Part shown: piece by piece, positions 9,993 to 18,712 of the stretch
How positions within the stretch are numbered: position 1 is the stretch's first letter
How the letters are laid out: each line of letters opens with the position of its first letter
Origin: DASRIA01 sp963768885
Lineage (GTDB): Bacteria > Actinomycetota > Thermoleophilia > Solirubrobacterales > JBBDJG01
NCBI GenBank assembly: GCA_963768885.1
Contig: CAVYJN010000010.1
Coordinates: 1-64,000, forward strand
Direction of reading: 5' to 3'
Length of the DNA: 64,000 nt
The notes under the pieces: model-generated
The model's database searches: none
The model's input: the letters and a program-made list of their open reading frames with translations, nothing else
Told to the model about the DNA's origin: nothing
Program-made: the position numbers and the translations under genes

Positions 9993-10648
9993 TCAGACCG
10001 GCTTGCGCGCGGTCACGACCTCGGTCGGGAACGCCATCTGCGCCAGGTACTCCCGGTGCACGTCGGCGAACCCGAGCTGCTCCAGCACCGGCGCCGCGAG
10101 CACGCCCCGGCAGTTCGCGGTGAGCACGATGCCGCGCGCGTACATCGCGTCCCAGATCCGGTGCAGCGGGCGCTCGCCCTTGGTCATGTTCGACAGCACG
10201 AGCCGGCCGCCGGGCCGCAGCACGCGCTTCACCTCGGCGAGCGCCACCGGGATCTCGGCGAGCGGCAGCAGGTCGAGCATGTAGCTCATCACGACCAGGT
10301 CGAACTCGGCGTCCCCGAACGGCAGGTGCAGCGCATCGGCCTTGACCAGCTCCACCCGTCGAGGCCGGCACGCGACAGCTCCCCGCGGGCCTTCTCGAGC
10401 ATCCCGTCGGCGAGCTCGACGCCCACGGTGCGCCCGGAGCGGTTGCGCCGCGCGAGCGCCGCGAGCTGGACGCCCGTGCCGACCGCGACCTCGAGCACGG
10501 ACTCGCCGTCGCGCACCGCCGCCAGCTCGAGCACGCGACGGCGGGCGCGTGACTCCGTCAGCTTCGCCCACAGCTCGTAGACCGGCGCAAGCCGCGTGTA
10601 GGTGCGCAGCACCTTGGGGCGATCCTGCTTGACCTCGAGCACGGGCAT
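9993..10648 (-). CDS. UbiE/PMT-type SAM methyltransferase (one frameshift)
   Basis: About 218 residues. The N-terminal half carries the SAM loop VLEVAVGTGVQLAALARRN and VGVELADGMLEKAR. The second half continues one frame over as VELVKADALHLPFGDAEFDLVVMSYMLDLLP and VLRPGGRLVLSNMTKGE. A missing base near 10362 (DG/RVELV) explains the break. The family methylates quinones, lipids or small metabolites. The ATG at 10648 is only 28 bases from the divergent nhaA start, so the two promoters must overlap. Confidence 0.75.
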
Positions 10649-10676
10649 CGCAAGCGCAACGTAGGCTGACGCCCAG

Positions 10677-12578
10677 ATGATGACCGTGCAAGCCGCACCG
10701 CAGCCGGCCCCGTCCACCGGCCGCACCGCATGGGCGCGGAACCTCGCCGCGCCGCTGCGCGATTTCCTCAGCACGGAGACCGGCGGCGGCGTGGTGCTGC
10801 TCGGCGCCGCGCTCGCGGCGCTCCTGTGGGCGAACTCGCCGTGGCCCGACTCCTACGAGTCGGTCTGGACCACCGACCTCTCGATCCGCCTCGGCGACGC
10901 CGGGATCTCGCAGGACCTGCGGGAATGGGTGAACGAGGGCCTGATGACGTTCTTCTTCCTGGTCCTCGGGCTCGAGGCCAAGCGCGAGCTCGACGTCGGG
11001 CAGCTGCGCGAGCGGCGGCGCATCACCCTTCCGCTGAGCGCCGCGCTCGGCGGCATGGCGCTGCCGATCCTGATCTACCTGGCCTTCAACGCCGGCGGCT
11101 CCGGCGCGGACGGGTGGGGCGCGGCGATGTCGACGGACACCGCCTTCGCGCTGGGCGTGCTCGCGCTGGTGGCTCCGGGCGGCACGCGGCTGCGCGTCCG
11201 CCTGCTCACCCTCGTGGTCTTCGACGACCTGGTGGCGCTGCTGGTGATCGCCACCGTGTACACGGACGCCGTCGAGTTCGTTCCGCTCGCGATCGCCGTC
11301 GCCCTGTTCGGCGTGCTGCTCGCGCTGCGCTACGCGCCGATCGCGTGGCGGGGACCGACCGCCGTGATCGTCGGCGTCGCGATCTGGGTCGCGCTCTACG
11401 AGTCGGGCATCGACCCGGTGATCGCCGGGCTCGCGGTCGGTCTCGTCACGAGCGCGTACCCGCCGGCGCGCACCGATCTCGAGCGTGTGACGGAGGTGGC
11501 GCGCTCCTTCCGCGAGCAGCCCACGCCCGAGCTCGCACGCGCCGCGCAGCTGACCGTCGCGTCCGCGATCTCCGCGAACGAGCGGCTCCAGTACCGCCTG
11601 CATCCCTGGACCAGCTTCGTGATCGTGCCGCTGTTCGCGCTCGCGAACGTCGGCATCGAGCTGGACGGGCAGCTGCTCGAAGACGCGGTGACCTCACCCA
11701 TCACCCTGGGGATCCTGTTCGGCTACGTGGTGGGCAAGCCGCTCGGGATCGTCGCCGCCACCTGGCTCGCATCGCGGCTCGGCGGCGTGCGCCCCGCGCT
11801 GAGCTGGCCGACGATCGCAGGTGGCGGGGCGATCGCGGGCATCGGGTTCACGATCTCGCTGCTGATCTCGAGCATCGCCTTCGAGGGGCAGCAGCTCGAG
11901 GAGGCGAAGCTGGGCGTGTTCGCGGCGGCCGTCGTGTCCTCGCTGGTCGCCTGGACCATCTTCCGCGTGATCGAGCGGCTTCCCACGCGGGTGCGGGCGC
12001 GCCAGCTCGCGCGCACGGCGGACGAGCTCGGCGACCTCGCGGAGGACGTCGACCCGGAGCGGGACCACGTCCGCGGCCCGGAGGACGCGCCGGTCACGCT
12101 GGTCGAGTACGGGGACTACGAGTGCCCGTATTGCGGCCAGGCGGAGGTCGTGATCCGCGCGCTGCTCGACTCCTTCGGCGACGACCTGCGCTACGTGTGG
12201 CGCAGCCTCCCGCTGAACGACGTCCACCCGCACGCGCAGACGGCGGCCGAGGCGGCCGAGGCCGCGGGCGCGCAGGGCGCCTTCTGGGACATGCACGACA
12301 AGCTGCTCGACCACCAGGACCAGCTCACCGAGCTCGACCTCGGGCGCTACGCGAGAGACCTCGGGCTCGACGTCGAGCGGTTCTGGGACGACCTGCGCGG
12401 CCGCGCGCAGGCCCTCCGAGTCGAGGAAGACGTGACGAGCGCGGACGCGAGCGGTGTCGCCGGCACGCCGACCTTCTTCATCAACGGAAAGCGCCACGCG
12501 GGCGCCTACGACATCGAGACGCTCACGGACGCCGTTCAGAAGGCAAGGCAACGCGCCCGCCTCGTGGAACATGCGTGA
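10677..12578 (+). CDS. nhaA: Na+/H+ antiporter NhaA fused to a DsbA-like thioredoxin domain
   Basis: A 633-residue protein. Residues ~25-440 are a complete NhaA: paired aspartates in VFDDLVALL (D183-D184) and the D154 of MSTDTAFALG match the ion-binding residues of the family, with about 11-12 membrane helices. Residues ~455-630 are a DsbA/FrnE-type thioredoxin domain with CPYC at 482-485 and a cis-Pro-type GVAGTPTFFING loop. The antiporter exchanges protons for sodium. The fused oxidoreductase lies at the membrane surface and its partner is unknown. This fusion recurs in actinobacteria. TAGGCT at 10662-10667 lies 9 bases before the ATG. Confidence 0.92.
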   Translation: MMTVQAAPQPAPSTGRTAWARNLAAPLRDFLSTETGGGVVLLGAALAALLWANSPWPDSYESVWTTDLSIRLGDAGISQDLREWVNEGLMTFFFLVLGLEAKRELDVGQLRERRRITLPLSAALGGMALPILIYLAFNAGGSGADGWGAAMSTDTAFALGVLALVAPGGTRLRVRLLTLVVFDDLVALLVIATVYTDAVEFVPLAIAVALFGVLLALRYAPIAWRGPTAVIVGVAIWVALYESGIDPVIAGLAVGLVTSAYPPARTDLERVTEVARSFREQPTPELARAAQLTVASAISANERLQYRLHPWTSFVIVPLFALANVGIELDGQLLEDAVTSPITLGILFGYVVGKPLGIVAATWLASRLGGVRPALSWPTIAGGGAIAGIGFTISLLISSIAFEGQQLEEAKLGVFAAAVVSSLVAWTIFRVIERLPTRVRARQLARTADELGDLAEDVDPERDHVRGPEDAPVTLVEYGDYECPYCGQAEVVIRALLDSFGDDLRYVWRSLPLNDVHPHAQTAAEAAEAAGAQGAFWDMHDKLLDHQDQLTELDLGRYARDLGLDVERFWDDLRGRAQALRVEEDVTSADASGVAGTPTFFINGKRHAGAYDIETLTDAVQKARQRARLVEHA

Positions 12579-12595
12579 GCGATACTGCGGGCCGG

Positions 12596-12991
12596 ATGTC
12601 GCAGGAGAACGTGGAGAGGCTGCGCCAAGCCTTGGACGCCTTCAACCGGCGCGACCTCGGTGCCTTTCTGGCACTCATGGACGAGGACGTGGAGTACGTC
12701 CCGCGCGCGGTCGCCATGGAGGGCAGCTATCACGGCCACGACGGAATCCGTCGCTGGTGGGAGAACGTGTTCGGCGTCTGGCCCGACCTCACCACGCAGC
12801 TTGTCGAAGTGCGCGACCTCGGGGATCTGACGGTCGCAGGCGTGCACTTTCGCGGCCAAGGCGCGGGCAGCGACATTCCCTGGGACGAGACGTTCTGGCA
12901 GGTAAACCGGTGGCGGCGCGGGAGATGCGTGTGGTCGCGCGGCTTCGACACGCGGGCCGAAGCCCTCGAAGCCTTGGGGCTGTCGGAGTAG
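12596..12991 (+). CDS. SnoaL-like (NTF2-fold) protein
   Basis: A 131-residue NTF2-like cone-fold protein: VERLRQALDAFNRRDLGAFLALMDEDVEYVPR, then a GHDGIRRWWENVF helix, and later WDETFWQVNRWRRG. These proteins are small isomerases, hydrolases or ligand binders; none can be assigned here. It starts 17 bases after nhaA, but GATACT at 12582-12587 (8 bases before the ATG) may give it its own nearly leaderless transcript. It is one of five such proteins in the window and resembles the one at 39969. Confidence 0.75.
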   Translation: MSQENVERLRQALDAFNRRDLGAFLALMDEDVEYVPRAVAMEGSYHGHDGIRRWWENVFGVWPDLTTQLVEVRDLGDLTVAGVHFRGQGAGSDIPWDETFWQVNRWRRGRCVWSRGFDTRAEALEALGLSE

Positions 12992-13063
12992 GGGAAGCGA
13001 CGGAGGCACTGCGCCTGCGCGACCGGCTCGGCTCCGACATCCGCTGAGACGCTCCCGTCCCCC

Positions 13064-13092
13064 TTGCCGGACCGCACCCCCGGTGCTAGGTT
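13064..13092 (+). promoter_or_regulatory. Promoter of the DUF6351 gene
   Basis: TTGCCG at 13064-13069, a 17-base spacer and TAGGTT at 13087-13092. The expected start near 13099 leaves a ~23-base leader holding an AGAAGGGGG ribosome site before the ATG at 13122. Confidence 0.5.
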
Positions 13093-13121
13093 CGGGCGGC
13101 ACAACCGAGAAGGGGGTTGGG

Positions 13122-15411
13122 ATGCGTCCGAAGCTACTGATCGCGGCGCTGATCGCCGCGGCGACGATGGCAGCGGCACCGGCCGCGCACGCGAAGTCCA
13201 CCGAGCTCAGCGTGCTTTCGAGCAGGGCCGACCAGGTGAGCGGGGGTGATGCGCTGATACGCGTGGACGCGCCGCCCGGCCTCCTCGACAAGCTGGGCGT
13301 GCAGCGCAACGGCTCCGACGTGACCGGCGCGTTCGAGCGCGAGGGCGACCACCTCGTCGGGCTGGTCGAAGGCTTCGACGTCGGCGCCAACCAGGTGACC
13401 GTCACGGCGAACCGCCGCTCCGCGGCGCCCCCGATCGAGCGCCTGAGGCTCACCAACTATCCCAACGAAGGCCCGATGTTCTCGGGTCCGCATCAGGAGT
13501 TCTTCGTCTGCAACACGATCCAGGCCGGCCTCGGCGAGCCCATCGTGGACAACCAGGACGGCGAGGGCTTCCGGGTGCAGAACCCCGACGGCTCGACGGC
13601 CGGCTGGAGCCTCAACTGCTCGGCCCAGACCAAGGTCGACTACCTCTACCGCACGACCGGCGGCTCGTTCCAGCCGCTGCCGAGCGACGGCTCCCGCCCG
13701 TCCAACATGGCGCAGACGACGCTGCTCGACGGCCGCACGGTCGACTACGTCGTGCGGCGCGAGCGCGGCACGATCAACCGCTTCATCTACTCGTTCGCGA
13801 CGCTCGCCCCGTTCGGCGAGGAGCCCGGCGACGAGCCCGACACCTCGCTCTGGAACCGCCGCCTGATCTACACGTTCGACGGCGGAGTGCAGATCGGGCA
13901 CCGGCAGGGCACCCCGGGCGGCGGCAGCTCGCTGTACGACACCGGGCTCAGCAAGGGCTACGGGATCGTGCACTCCTCGGGCAACCGCACGAGCACGCAC
14001 TACAACCTCGTGCTCGGCGGCGAGACGGCGCTGATGACGAAGGAGGAGTTCATCGAGCGCTACGGCGTGCCGCTCTACACGGTCGGCGTGGGCGGCTCGG
14101 GCGGCGGGATCCAGCAGTACGTCTACGGCCAGAACCACCCGGGCCTGCTCGACGCCGGCATCCCGCAGTACTCGTATCCCGACATGGTCACCCAGACGAT
14201 CCACGTCGGCGACTGCGAGCTGCTCGAGTACTTCATGGACGTCACCGACGGCGGCAACGCGAAGTGGCAGACATGGAACAACCGCGAGTGGCTCGAGGGC
14301 CTGAACGCGGACTCCAACCGGCCCAACCCGTATCGCCTCGGAGCGCCCGGCAACAGCGAGTGCGTGAACGGCTGGCGCGGGCTCACGCCGCTGGCGCTGA
14401 ACCCGCTGTGGTTCCAGTCGTTCGGCGGGCTCGAGCGCATGGACCCGGCCGAGATGGTGAAGGTCCACTGGAGCCACTGGCAGGACCTCGAGAACATCTA
14501 CGGCGTGCAGCCCGACGGCTACGCGCGCATGACGTGGGACAACGTCGGCGTGCAGTACGGGCTGAAGGCGCTCACGGACGGGCACATCACGCCGGCGGAG
14601 TTCCTGAAGGTGAACGCGACCGTCGGGAGCTGGAAGGACCCGGACAAGATGGTGCAGGAGGCCTTCCCGTTCCCGTCGCCGCCTCCGCCGATGCCACCGG
14701 CGACGGCGGGCTTCGACCCCTGGAGCGCGCGCAACATGAACCTCAGCTCCGACGGCGGCACGACGCCGGCGCCGCGGCGTGAGGGCGATCCGATCGCGAT
14801 GCACAACTCCTACAACCGGGGGCTGTACTTCGACGGCAAGATCGACATCCCGCTGATCGACTGGCGGCACTACCTCGAGGAAGAGCTCGACATGCACAAC
14901 AGCCACCAGTCGTTCGCCTCGCGCCAGCGGATGCTCGACAACGACGGCGACGCGTCCAACCAGGTGATCTGGTTCACGGACGCTCGTCCCTCGCGCCAGA
15001 CCGACGCGACGCCGGAGGCGTTCGCGGTGATGGACGAGTGGATGGCGAACATCCGCGCGCACCCGGAGCTGGGCGTGGCGGGCAACAAGCCGGCGCTGGC
15101 GACGGACCGCTGCTTCACGACCGGCGGAACGGAGATCGCGCACGGCGCGCACGTCTGGGACGGCATCCTCGACGACCAGCCCGCCGGCGAGTGCACGCAG
15201 CAGTTCCCGCTGCACTCGACCTCGCGGATCGTGGCCGGGCGGCCCGCTGCGCGGCGGCGTGTACAAGTGCGCGCTGCAGTCGGTCGACGACGCGATCGCC
15301 GGCGGCGTGTACGGGTCGTGGACGCCTTCGGCCGCCGAGGTCGCGCGGCTGAAGGAGATCTTCCCGACGGGGGTCTGCGACTACAGCAAGGGTGATGCCG
15401 GCAAGCCCTGA
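13122..15411 (+). CDS. Secreted DUF6351 family protein (hydrolase-like), one frameshift
   Basis: About 763 residues with a clear signal peptide (LLIAALIAAATMAAAPAAHA). The sequence fits the DUF6351 family of actinobacterial and proteobacterial exported proteins: LTNYPNEGPMFSGPHQEFFVC, VTVTANRR, an elbow-like GVGGSGGGIQQYVYGQNHPGLLD and a late HNSHQSFASRQRM. The GxSGGG turn with a following helix suggests an alpha/beta-hydrolase-type serine enzyme related to feruloyl esterase/tannase folds; the substrate is unknown. An extra G near 15239 shifts the last ~57 residues. Corrected, they read RGGVYKCALQSVDDAI ... FPTGVCDYSKGDAG and end at TGA 15409-15411. An AGAAGGGGG ribosome site supports the ATG at 13122. 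Confidence 0.75.
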
Positions 15412-15532
15412 CGCGCTGGATCACCGTCATCCTCCTGGGCGCCGCGGCGTGGCTGGCTGCCGCGGCGCCCGGGCGCGCGCACGGGCGGGCGCCGCCCGGG
15501 CGAGGTCGCGGGGGCGGCGCCGCACCGGGCCT

Positions 15533-15757
15533 CTAGCCGGGCATCGGCTCCTTCTCGCGCGTGCCCGCCTTGTAGGTCGCCTCGTCCTCGAGGAACTCGC
15601 GGATCTGCTCGCGCAGCTCCGGGGTGTCCTCGTGTTCGTGGACCGAGGCCGCGTGCTCGGCGGCGGCCCGGATCACTTCCTCCTCCTCGCCGATGATCGT
15701 CAGCGAGCAGTTCGATTCGCTGGGCCAGCGCCGGCAGTCCGCGATCTTGCGAGCCAT
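15533..15757 (-). CDS. DUF1059 small protein
   Basis: A 74-residue acidic protein beginning MARKIADCRRWPSESNCSL, with the DUF1059 pattern (N-terminal DC, SxxxC, then EEEVIRAAAEHAASVHEHED). Function is unknown. The start at 15757 rather than an upstream ATG is decided by AAAGGAGG 5 bases before it. The leader shares CGACCAAAGGAGGC with the genes at 18274 and 56067. Confidence 0.8.
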   Translation of the reverse strand: MARKIADCRRWPSESNCSLTIIGEEEEVIRAAAEHAASVHEHEDTPELREQIREFLEDEATYKAGTREKEPMPG

Positions 15758-15783
15758 GTCGCCTCCTTTGGTCGACTGCGTCC

Positions 15784-15812
15784 GTTTTACTCCTTGCTGC
15801 ATGGGCAGTCAA
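15784..15812 (-). promoter_or_regulatory. Promoter of the DUF1059 gene
   Basis: On the minus strand: TTGACT (15812-15807), a 17-base spacer, TAAAAC (15789-15784). Start expected near 15777, giving a ~20-base leader that contains the strong ribosome site. Confidence 0.5.
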
Positions 15813-15846
15813 CGGCCCGCGCGCCACTCGATCGAGGAGGGTCACC

Positions 15847-16473
15847 GTGAGTGTCTTCTACAGGCTTGCCTACCGGCTCGGCATCACCCCGTGGGAGGAA
15901 GCGACGAAGCACGGGCCCACCGCGGAGCAGGTCACGGCGCTGTTCGACCGCGAGCAGGCCGGGCGCGAGCCGCCGTACGGCTCGGTGCTCGACATCGGGT
16001 GCGGGGGAGGGCTGTGGTCGATCGAGCTGGCGCGGCGCGGCTGGGACGTGACCGGCGTCGACATCGTGCCGAAGGCGATCGCGACCGCGCGGGAGCGGGC
16101 GCGGGAGGCCGGCGTCGAGGTGCGGTTCATCGAGGGCGACGTGACGGCGCTGCGCGCCGCCGGCGTCGGCTCGGGCTTCCGGCTGCTGTGGGACTTCGGC
16201 ACCGTGCACGGCCTCACTCCCGCGCAGCGCGAGGCGGTCGGGCGCGAGGTGAGCGCGGTCGCCGCTCCCGAGGCGACGTTGCTGATGCTGGCCTGGGAGC
16301 CGGGGCGCAGGGGACCGATGCCGCGAGGGGCGAGCCGCGCGGACATCGAGGTCGCGTACGCGGGCTGGAAGGTGATCGACGAGCGGGCCTTGGACGTGTC
16401 GAGCGCCCCTGTGCCGCGACCGGTGAGGAACGCCCGCCCGCGCTTCTACCGGCTGCGGCGCGAGGGCGATTGA
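15847..16473 (+). CDS. SAM-dependent methyltransferase (tellurite-resistance TehB-like class)
   Basis: A 208-residue class I methyltransferase: SVLDIGCGGGLWSIELARRGWDVTGVDI is the SAM-binding glycine loop and acidic strand, followed by AIATARERA and RFIEGDVTAL. The N-terminus (FYRLAYRLGITPWE) is typical of small actinobacterial thiopurine/TehB-like enzymes. The acceptor is unknown. It has a GTG start with GAGGAGG 5-6 bases upstream. The gene is divergent from the DUF1059 gene across 89 bases. Confidence 0.8.
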   Translation: MSVFYRLAYRLGITPWEEATKHGPTAEQVTALFDREQAGREPPYGSVLDIGCGGGLWSIELARRGWDVTGVDIVPKAIATARERAREAGVEVRFIEGDVTALRAAGVGSGFRLLWDFGTVHGLTPAQREAVGREVSAVAAPEATLLMLAWEPGRRGPMPRGASRADIEVAYAGWKVIDERALDVSSAPVPRPVRNARPRFYRLRREGD

Positions 16474-16583
16474 CCGTGGCTTCCACGAGCCCCGACAGAA
16501 GTTCCTACGGATGCCGCTCGCGCCGGGTCGACCTAGAGTCGCGGCGAGGTAGGGGGACGCAGCACTGAAGAGAGGAGACGGTG

Positions 16584-16973
16584 ATGGCTCAGACCAAGGC
16601 GAAGACCCCGGCCCGGGCGCGGCGCGCCGCGACAACGAAGAAGGCGCCTGCGGCTCGCGCGCGTGGTGCGGCCAAGAGCAGGAGCAGGGAGGACCGAGTC
16701 AGGTCCGCGGTCAGCAGCACGACAGACATGTCCGAGGGTGTGCTGAAGTCGGTCGAAGGCGCTCAGCGAGCCGCGATCGACGCGGTGCAGAAGTTCGTCG
16801 ACACAGTTGACCAGGCGCTGCCATCGCTCGGAGAAGGCCCTTCCAGGCGGCAGGAGATCGTCGACTCGGCGCTCGAGATGGCCGACCGGCTCGTCCACAC
16901 CCAGTACGACTTCCTCCGCGAGGTCGTGGACAGCGCCGGAAAGTCGCTGGGCGAATCCAAGCGCACGAAGTAG
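16584..16973 (+). CDS. Small basic-tailed helical protein (histone/phasin-like)
   Basis: A 129-residue protein in two parts. Residues 1-~42 form a Lys/Arg/Ala/Pro tail (KAKTPARARRAATTKKAPA) like bacterial histone-H1-type or mycobacterial HupB tails. Residues ~45-125 form a long amphipathic helix region (VLKSVEGAQRAAIDAVQKFVDTVDQ) resembling phasins. Either DNA compaction or coating of a lipid/polymer surface is possible; I cannot choose. AGGAG 7 bases before the ATG at 16584 selects it over the GTG at 16581. The gene ends just before a strong shared terminator. Confidence 0.6.
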   Translation: MAQTKAKTPARARRAATTKKAPAARARGAAKSRSREDRVRSAVSSTTDMSEGVLKSVEGAQRAAIDAVQKFVDTVDQALPSLGEGPSRRQEIVDSALEMADRLVHTQYDFLREVVDSAGKSLGESKRTK

Positions 16974-16979
16974 GTAGGC

Positions 16980-17028
16980 GGGGGGCCGCTCAGGGAATCA
17001 GGATCCCGCGCCGTGCAAGCGGCCCCCC
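16980..17028. terminator. Bidirectional terminator between convergent genes
   Basis: Perfect 11-bp arms GGGGGGCCGCT (16980-16990) and AGCGGCCCCCC (17018-17028), with a 27-base loop that itself contains GGGA...TCCC. It fills the 59-base gap between the basic-tailed protein (ends 16973) and the convergent NAD(P)-binding protein (ends 17033). Confidence 0.65.
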
Positions 17029-17032
17029 GGCG

Positions 17033-17713
17033 CTAGGTTCGAACCGGGTCGGCTGCCAGGGCGGCGACGGCGGATGCGAGGCTCGAGGCCTGTCCTGCCG
17101 GCGCCGCGACCACCTCGAATGTCTTTCCGCGTGCGTCTGAAAGTGAGAGCAGTCGCGTGCAAACCTCGGCAAGGTCCGAGCGCGAGATCCGGCCCTCGGC
17201 GATGTCGCCCTGCGACACGGCGAGGGGGTCGCCGCCACCGCCGTCGGTGAGCCAGCCGGATCGCACGATGCAATAGGGAACGCGAGAGCTGCGGATCACC
17301 TCTTCCGCCCTTGCCTTCCATCCCAGGCTCGTCGGCTCCACGTCCTGGTAGTGCTCCGGGCGGGTGGCGTAGATCGTGGAGATGTAGACGACGAGGTCGA
17401 CGTCCGCCGCCGCCACCTGCGGGATCAGGTGGCAGGCACCGTAGTAGTCGACCGTCTCGGCGTCGTTGCCGGGCTCCGGGCCGCCGCAAGTGGCGACGAT
17501 CACGGCGCGCACGCCGGCGAGCGGCTCCGTCAGGGTCTCGCTGCGGCGAACGTCTCCGACGAACTGCGGGACGTCCGGCGGAAGGACCTCGCTTCCCTTG
17601 GCCGCATCCCGGACCAAGGCGCGAACCGGAACGCCGCGCCCGGCCAGACGCTCGACGATCAGACGGCCGGTCCGGCCGGTTGCTCCAACCACGAGGACGG
17701 GACCTTCGGGCAT
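17033..17713 (-). CDS. NAD(P)-binding protein, atypical SDR (NmrA-like)
   Basis: A 226-residue Rossmann protein. The dinucleotide loop is VLVVGATGRTGRLIVERL at the very N-terminus. AVIVATCGG and VVYISTIYATRPEHYQ follow, the last containing the position of the SDR active Tyr. WKARAEEVIRSSRVPYCIVRSGWLTDGGG is the hallmark of NAD(P)H-binding SDR_a5/YwnB-type proteins. These act as redox sensors or small reductases. The ATG at 17713 is preceded by GAAGAG. It lies 58 bases downstream of the hemerythrin gene and could be co-transcribed with it. Confidence 0.75.
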   Translation of the reverse strand: MPEGPVLVVGATGRTGRLIVERLAGRGVPVRALVRDAAKGSEVLPPDVPQFVGDVRRSETLTEPLAGVRAVIVATCGGPEPGNDAETVDYYGACHLIPQVAAADVDLVVYISTIYATRPEHYQDVEPTSLGWKARAEEVIRSSRVPYCIVRSGWLTDGGGGDPLAVSQGDIAEGRISRSDLAEVCTRLLSLSDARGKTFEVVAAPAGQASSLASAVAALAADPVRT

Positions 17714-17771
17714 CTCTTCACGAGACACGCTACCCGGGGCGCGCCTCCGGGCAACCGAGAAAACTACGGAG

Positions 17772-18213
17772 CTAGCCCTCGGCGGCCGCGACTTCGCGGC
17801 CGAGGCGCTCGAGCTGCTGCGGCGAGAGCGCCGCCTCGATCGCCGGGAACAGCACGCGCTCCTCGTGGCGCACGTGGTCGTCGAGGCGCACGCCCAGCTC
17901 GCGCACCTCCTCGACCGCGCGCCTCGCCCGCCTCGCGCAGCGCCCCGAGCCGCGCGCGGATCCAGACGTGGTCGGTGAGCACCCGGGCGATCGCCTCGTC
18001 GGTCGCGTCGACGCCGCCGTCGCGCACGTAGGCGGGCAGCAGGACGTCCTCCTCGACCCGGAAGTGGAGCGCTCCGTGAGCGTCGAAGAACTCGATCATG
18101 CCGCGCAGCGCCTCGGCGGCGCTCGACTCGTCGGCGCGCTTGAGGATCAGCGCCTGGTGGAGGGCCTGGTGATGGTCGCGCGAAAGCGGCGTGAGCGCTT
18201 CGTCCCGTTTCAT
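17772..18213 (-). CDS. Hemerythrin HHE-domain protein (one frameshift)
   Basis: About 147 residues. The four-helix di-iron domain is complete if the frame is corrected: DEALTPLSRDHHQALHQ, then FFDAHGALHFRVEEDVLLP (H and HxxxE ligands), then DHVWIRARLG, then VRLDDHVRHEERVLFPAIE. An extra base near 17928 makes the break after LREAGEAR. These proteins bind O2, NO or iron and often serve in redox stress or signalling. TACGAT (minus strand, 18227-18222) sits 8 bases before the ATG. Divergent from the F420-type flavoprotein gene. Confidence 0.75.
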
Positions 18214-18273
18214 GAGCGCCGATCGTAACGCGGCCGCGTGCGAGATCATCGGTGGCGACCAAAAGGAGGCGCC

Positions 18274-18663
18274 GTGCCCACAACGCTCGAACCGCTCAGA
18301 GACGCCAAGACCATCCTCCTGACGACCTACAAGCGCGACGGAACGCCCGTCGGCACGCCGGTGAGCGTCGCGTTCGCCGGCGAGCGCGCGTTCTTTCGCA
18401 GCTACGACAAGGCCTGGAAGACCAAGCGCATTCGCAACAACCCGGAGGTCGAGGCGGCCCCGTCCAACCTGAAGGGGACGCCGACGGGTCCCGCGATCCA
18501 CGCGCGGGCGCGGCTGCTGGACGGCAGCGAAGCCCTGCTGGCCGCGAAGGCGCTGGCGGGGCGCCATCGCGTGCTCCAGCGGATGCTCGTCCCGCTCACC
18601 CACCGCGTGATGCGCTACCGCACGATGCACTACGAACTGCTGCCGAGAGGACCGCCCGCATAA
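18274..18663 (+). CDS. PPOX-class F420-dependent oxidoreductase
   Basis: A 129-residue split-barrel flavoprotein: AKTILLTTYKRDGTPVGTPVSV and FFRSYDKAWKTKRIRNNPEVEAAP are diagnostic of the F420-dependent Rv1155/Rv2074-like group rather than FMN pyridoxamine oxidases. It probably reduces or oxidises a small cofactor or heterocycle using F420. The GTG start at 18274 is set by AAAAGGAGG 4 bases upstream, part of the CGACCAAAAGGAGGC box shared with two other genes. Confidence 0.8.
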   Translation: MPTTLEPLRDAKTILLTTYKRDGTPVGTPVSVAFAGERAFFRSYDKAWKTKRIRNNPEVEAAPSNLKGTPTGPAIHARARLLDGSEALLAAKALAGRHRVLQRMLVPLTHRVMRYRTMHYELLPRGPPA

Positions 18664-18673
18664 TTTCCAAGCC

Positions 18674-18712
18674 GTGGTCGCTTTACCACGATATGCGTGG
18701 AATATCGACCAC
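18674..18712. promoter_or_regulatory. 39-bp coaxial palindrome centred on a start codon
   Basis: Outer arms GTGGTCG (18674-18680) and CGACCAC (18706-18712), and inner arms CCACG (18686-18690) and CGTGG (18696-18700), share the same centre, 18693, which is the A of the ATG of the AbiEi-like gene. It may be an autoregulatory operator or an mRNA hairpin that hides the start codon. Confidence 0.6.

Noticed and set aside
15395..15535. A possible secreted small protein after DUF6351 (TRWITVILLGAAAWLAAAAPG in the frame of 15408)
   Set aside because: The hydrophobic stretch looks like a signal peptide, but there is no ATG, GTG or TTG in that frame, no ribosome site and no conserved continuation. It would need another frameshift to be a gene.
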